A stretch of 64,000 nt of DNA from JBKEBQ01 sp047973225. Lineage in GTDB: Bacteria > Bacillota_I > Bacilli_A > Erysipelotrichales > Erysipelotrichaceae. How positions within the stretch are numbered: position 1 is the stretch's first letter; every line of letters begins with the position of its first letter. A program made the position numbers and the translations under genes. The stretch spans positions 1-64,000 of the forward strand of contig JBKEBQ010000027.1 in NCBI GenBank assembly GCA_047973225.1, read 5' to 3'. Below the pieces are notes generated by a model. That model was not told the origin of the DNA. It ran no database searches and saw only the letters and a program-made list of their open reading frames with translations. Of the stretch, positions 61,854 to 64,000 are shown one piece after another.

Positions 61854-62021
61854 CTATCTTCCCCAGGATGCTCGAATGGGTCCCAAAGAAAATGAGCCAC
61901 TTTTGGATGTAATCATCTTATAAACAGCTACACTTCCACTAACTGCACAAACTACCAAAAACCAAGAGATAGCGCCTCCATATGTTGATTGCATTTCTTT
62001 TTTACTCAATTGCTTTAACAT
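61854..62021 (-). CDS. 55-residue peptide with double-glycine leader (bacteriocin- or pheromone-like)
   Basis: A short gene directly before radC. GGGAGGTGAT, an almost ideal ribosome site, stands 4 bases before the ATG at 62021. The product starts MLKQLSKKEMQSTYGG, matching the double-glycine leader pattern of class II bacteriocins and ComC-type pheromones (LS..E(M/L)...GG). The core of about 39 residues opens with a hydrophobic stretch (AISWFLVVCAVSGSVAV) and ends in a Gly/Ser-rich tail with two Arg. The stop adjoins the radC ATG. No PCAT-type exporter, immunity gene or histidine kinase is in the window. A small membrane protein of another kind is the alternative. Confidence 0.72.
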   Translation of the reverse strand: MLKQLSKKEMQSTYGGAISWFLVVCAVSGSVAVYKMITSKSGSFSLGPIRASWGR

Positions 62022-62134
62022 TTTATCACCTCCCTCTTTTGTATTGGTAATGTTTAATAAACTTCCTAGTTTCCACCTGATATTCCTTAAAAGCTCTTTA
62101 AAGGATACAAAACCTTACTCCCCATCCAGTAGAC

Positions 62135-62162
62135 AAAAAAACTTCTATGATAGAAGTTTTTT
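62135..62162. terminator. Bidirectional terminator between peptide gene and tRNA-Lys
   Basis: AAAAAACTTCTAT and ATAGAAGTTTTTT form a near-perfect stem. It ends the minus-strand tRNA-Lys transcript. Confidence 0.85.
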
Positions 62163-62169
62163 GTTTGTA

Positions 62170-62245
62170 TGGTGACCTGTCAGGGATTCGAACCCTGGAC
62201 CCACTGATTAAGAGTCAGTTGCTCTGCCAGCTGAGCTAACAAGTC
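62170..62245 (-). tRNA. tRNA-Lys (CTT)
   Basis: 76 bases, acceptor GACTTGT/ACAGGTC (one G-U), anticodon CTT in loop CTCTTAA, CCA encoded. Confidence 0.94.
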
Positions 62246-62263
62246 ATAAAAACTAACAATGTG

Positions 62264-62292
62264 ATTATAGCAAACCAAATCTCAAAAAGCAA
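62264..62292 (-). promoter_or_regulatory. Promoter of tRNA-Lys
   Basis: On the minus strand TTGCTT (RC of 62287-62292), 17-base spacer, TATAAT (RC of 62264-62269). Confidence 0.82.
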
Positions 62293-62465
62293 TAAAAAAG
62301 GCTCGTTAAAATGTTTTAAAAAAATCTCCTCCTTACTCCCTGTACGAATAATTTATAAAATTTTTGTGATCGATTTATTTGCATTGTTATGTAACATGAA
62401 CGTAGATTTTGATAATTCTACTTTCATTTCGCAATACAAGATATACGCTAGATAATCGATTTCAA

Positions 62466-62494
62466 TTGTACTAAGTGCATGCCTATGGTACAAT
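62466..62494 (+). promoter_or_regulatory. Promoter of the DEAD-box helicase gene
   Basis: TTGTAC (62466-62471), 17-base spacer, TACAAT (62489-62494), 34 bp before the ATG. Confidence 0.75.
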
Positions 62495-62528
62495 CGAATT
62501 ATTGCGAAAACGCTAGAAAAGAGAATTT

Positions 62529-64000
62529 ATGACATTTGAAAATTTAATTAAAGAAGTAAAACTACAACGTGCAATTTCAAGTTTAGGATATACAGAGCCT
62601 ACGGAGATACAAGCAAAAGCCATTCCCGCAATCCTATATGGTAAAGATGTTGTCGCAAAATCAAAAACAGGTACAGGAAAAACAGCTGCTTTTGGTTTGC
62701 CCCTCATCCAACAATTGTTAAACAAACAAGTGCAACAGGCAATGGTCCTGTGCCCCACTCGTGAGTTGGCTTTACAAGTGCACGATGAGCTTATAAAATT
62801 TGCGAAATATTGCAATGACATAAAAATTACTTGCGTCTTTGGTGGTACTCCCATTGATCGTCAAATCCGTTCTCTCAAAAAAGGAGTACAGATTATCGTT
62901 GGTACACCAGGTAGAATACAAGATCATATACGCAGAAGAACTCTTCGTATGGAAAAAATAAATTATGTGGTACTCGATGAAGCAGACGAAATGCTGAACA
63001 TCGGTTTTCGAGATGATATTGAAAATATTCTCAGTAAAATTAAAGTTACACATCAGACCGTTTTATTTAGTGCGACAATGCCAAAGGCAATCCGTGAAAT
63101 TGCGAGCACCTATTTGAGTAACAAAGAAGAAATTGAAGTACAATCAAATACAAAAACCGTAAGCAATATAGAACAATCTTTCATATCGATCACAAAAAAA
63201 CACAACAAAAGCGATGTAGTCGAAATTTTATTGCGTGCCAAGCACCCAAATTTATCGATTGTGTTTTGTAATACGAAAGCGAAAGTTGATGAACTTGTGG
63301 ATTTTTTACATAAACACGGACATAATGCAATGGCACTCCATGGCGATGTTCGACAAGAAAAGCGTACCAAAATAATGAATCGCTTTAAAACTGCACAACG
63401 TGCTATTCTGGTTGCAAGTGATGTTGCTGCTAGAGGTATTGATGTAAACAATATCGATATTGTTATTAATTATGATTTACCACAAGATAACGAAGTATAT
63501 GTTCATCGTATTGGTCGTACTGGCCGAGCTGGTAATAAAGGTATTTCTATCTCGCTTATCCAAGGCAAAAAGCAAGAACATCAATTAAGACAACTTATGC
63601 GTTTCACAAAAGCGAATATCAAGGAGATGAAAGTTCCTAATAAGACCGATTTAGGTGCTGTTGATAAAGATCATTTGCTTAATAAAATTGAGACCAAAAT
63701 CAAGCAAGAAGGCATTATGTTTGCAAATATCCAAGCTGTCAATGAATTGGTAAAAAAAGGCTATGATCCTCAAGAAATCCTCAGTGCTTTATTCTCTATA
63801 AGTAATAACGGTCCTTTACAACCAAATGTTTCATCAACAAAAACGTGTAAAAAAATAAAACATGCTACACAACTTCGTTTTACCATCGGTTCCGCTAAAA
63901 AAATAACGATTCATGATATTGAAGATGCCATCAAACGGGATTGCCGTATGGACGCAAACAGTATTGGTAAAATTGATATTCGTAAACAATATACCATCAT
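62529..64000 (+). CDS. DEAD-box ATP-dependent RNA helicase (partial, right edge)
   Basis: 490 codons are present; the gene runs off the right edge. Motifs in order: Q motif TEIQAKAIP, Walker A SKTGTGKTAAF, PTRELAL, TPGRIQDH, DEAD in VVLDEADEML, SAT in LFSATMPK, then RecA2 with FCNTKAKVDEL, VASDVAARGIDV and HRIGRTGRAG. The C-terminal region begins an RNA-binding module like that of DbpA/CsdA (LRFTIGSAKKITIHDIEDAIKR). It unwinds structured RNA, likely in ribosome assembly or cold adaptation. GAGA-type ribosome site only; the ATG follows the promoter closely. Confidence 0.93.
   Translation, partial: MTFENLIKEVKLQRAISSLGYTEPTEIQAKAIPAILYGKDVVAKSKTGTGKTAAFGLPLIQQLLNKQVQQAMVLCPTRELALQVHDELIKFAKYCNDIKITCVFGGTPIDRQIRSLKKGVQIIVGTPGRIQDHIRRRTLRMEKINYVVLDEADEMLNIGFRDDIENILSKIKVTHQTVLFSATMPKAIREIASTYLSNKEEIEVQSNTKTVSNIEQSFISITKKHNKSDVVEILLRAKHPNLSIVFCNTKAKVDELVDFLHKHGHNAMALHGDVRQEKRTKIMNRFKTAQRAILVASDVAARGIDVNNIDIVINYDLPQDNEVYVHRIGRTGRAGNKGISISLIQGKKQEHQLRQLMRFTKANIKEMKVPNKTDLGAVDKDHLLNKIETKIKQEGIMFANIQAVNELVKKGYDPQEILSALFSISNNGPLQPNVSSTKTCKKIKHATQLRFTIGSAKKITIHDIEDAIKRDCRMDANSIGKIDIRKQYTI

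Overview
The window is AT-rich DNA of a low-GC Gram-positive bacterium (Bacillota), most probably an anaerobic, host-associated member of the Erysipelotrichia. This placement is inferred from gene content: HrcA/CIRCE heat-shock control, a T-box valS leader, a PotCD fusion with an over-long PotA, pyruvate phosphate dikinase, a flavodiiron protein, teichoic-acid genes, and GH112 plus sulfatase glycan genes. TGA is used as an ordinary stop codon. No database search was possible, so all names rest on motifs, length and context.

Layout. 1-8.1 kb is accessory-like: the 5' end of a membrane-anchored protein, a decayed IS3-family element, a beta-glucoside-type PTS operon (PRD regulator, EIIC, GH4 hydrolase, SIS isomerase), a decayed short gene, and the catalytic tail of a tyrosine recombinase lying beside a seven-tRNA array (8.1-8.7 kb). 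8.9-16.5 kb is housekeeping: a lipid kinase, tRNA-Leu with a trailing lipoprotein, a frameshifted NUDIX gene, mutY, class I ribonucleotide reductase and a second related lipoprotein. 16.5-20.8 kb is a teichoic-acid block (tagG, tagH, tagD and two glycerophosphotransferases). 21-25.8 kb is a polyamine ABC operon led by a cupin-type regulator, with an unusual PotA and a PotC-PotD fusion. 26-35.4 kb is a host-glycan locus: a sugar ABC transporter with a tiny extra membrane protein, a sulfatase, a GH112 galactosyl-N-acetylhexosamine phosphorylase and an AraC regulator.

35.6-42.3 kb carries the CCA-adding enzyme, a small phosphoesterase and the hrcA-grpE-dnaK-dnaJ operon behind a double CIRCE. 42.7-57.7 kb carries pgeF, a CDF transporter, ppdK, a SIS protein, valS with its T-box, a flavodiiron protein, engB, lon (also behind a double CIRCE), tig and a conserved hypothetical gene. 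57.7-62.3 kb has an MGMT-like gene, tRNA-Arg, a phosphoesterase, a degenerate metal-binding-type lipoprotein, mreD, mreC, radC, a previously hidden 55-residue double-glycine-leader peptide gene and tRNA-Lys. The window ends inside a DEAD-box RNA helicase gene.

The main points for a second look are the double-glycine peptide coupled to radC, the Ig-like repeats inside the cytoplasmic PotA ATPase, CIRCE control of lon, the lipoprotein in the mre operon that has lost its expected metal-binding histidines, and the tRNA-Leu/lipoprotein transcript.
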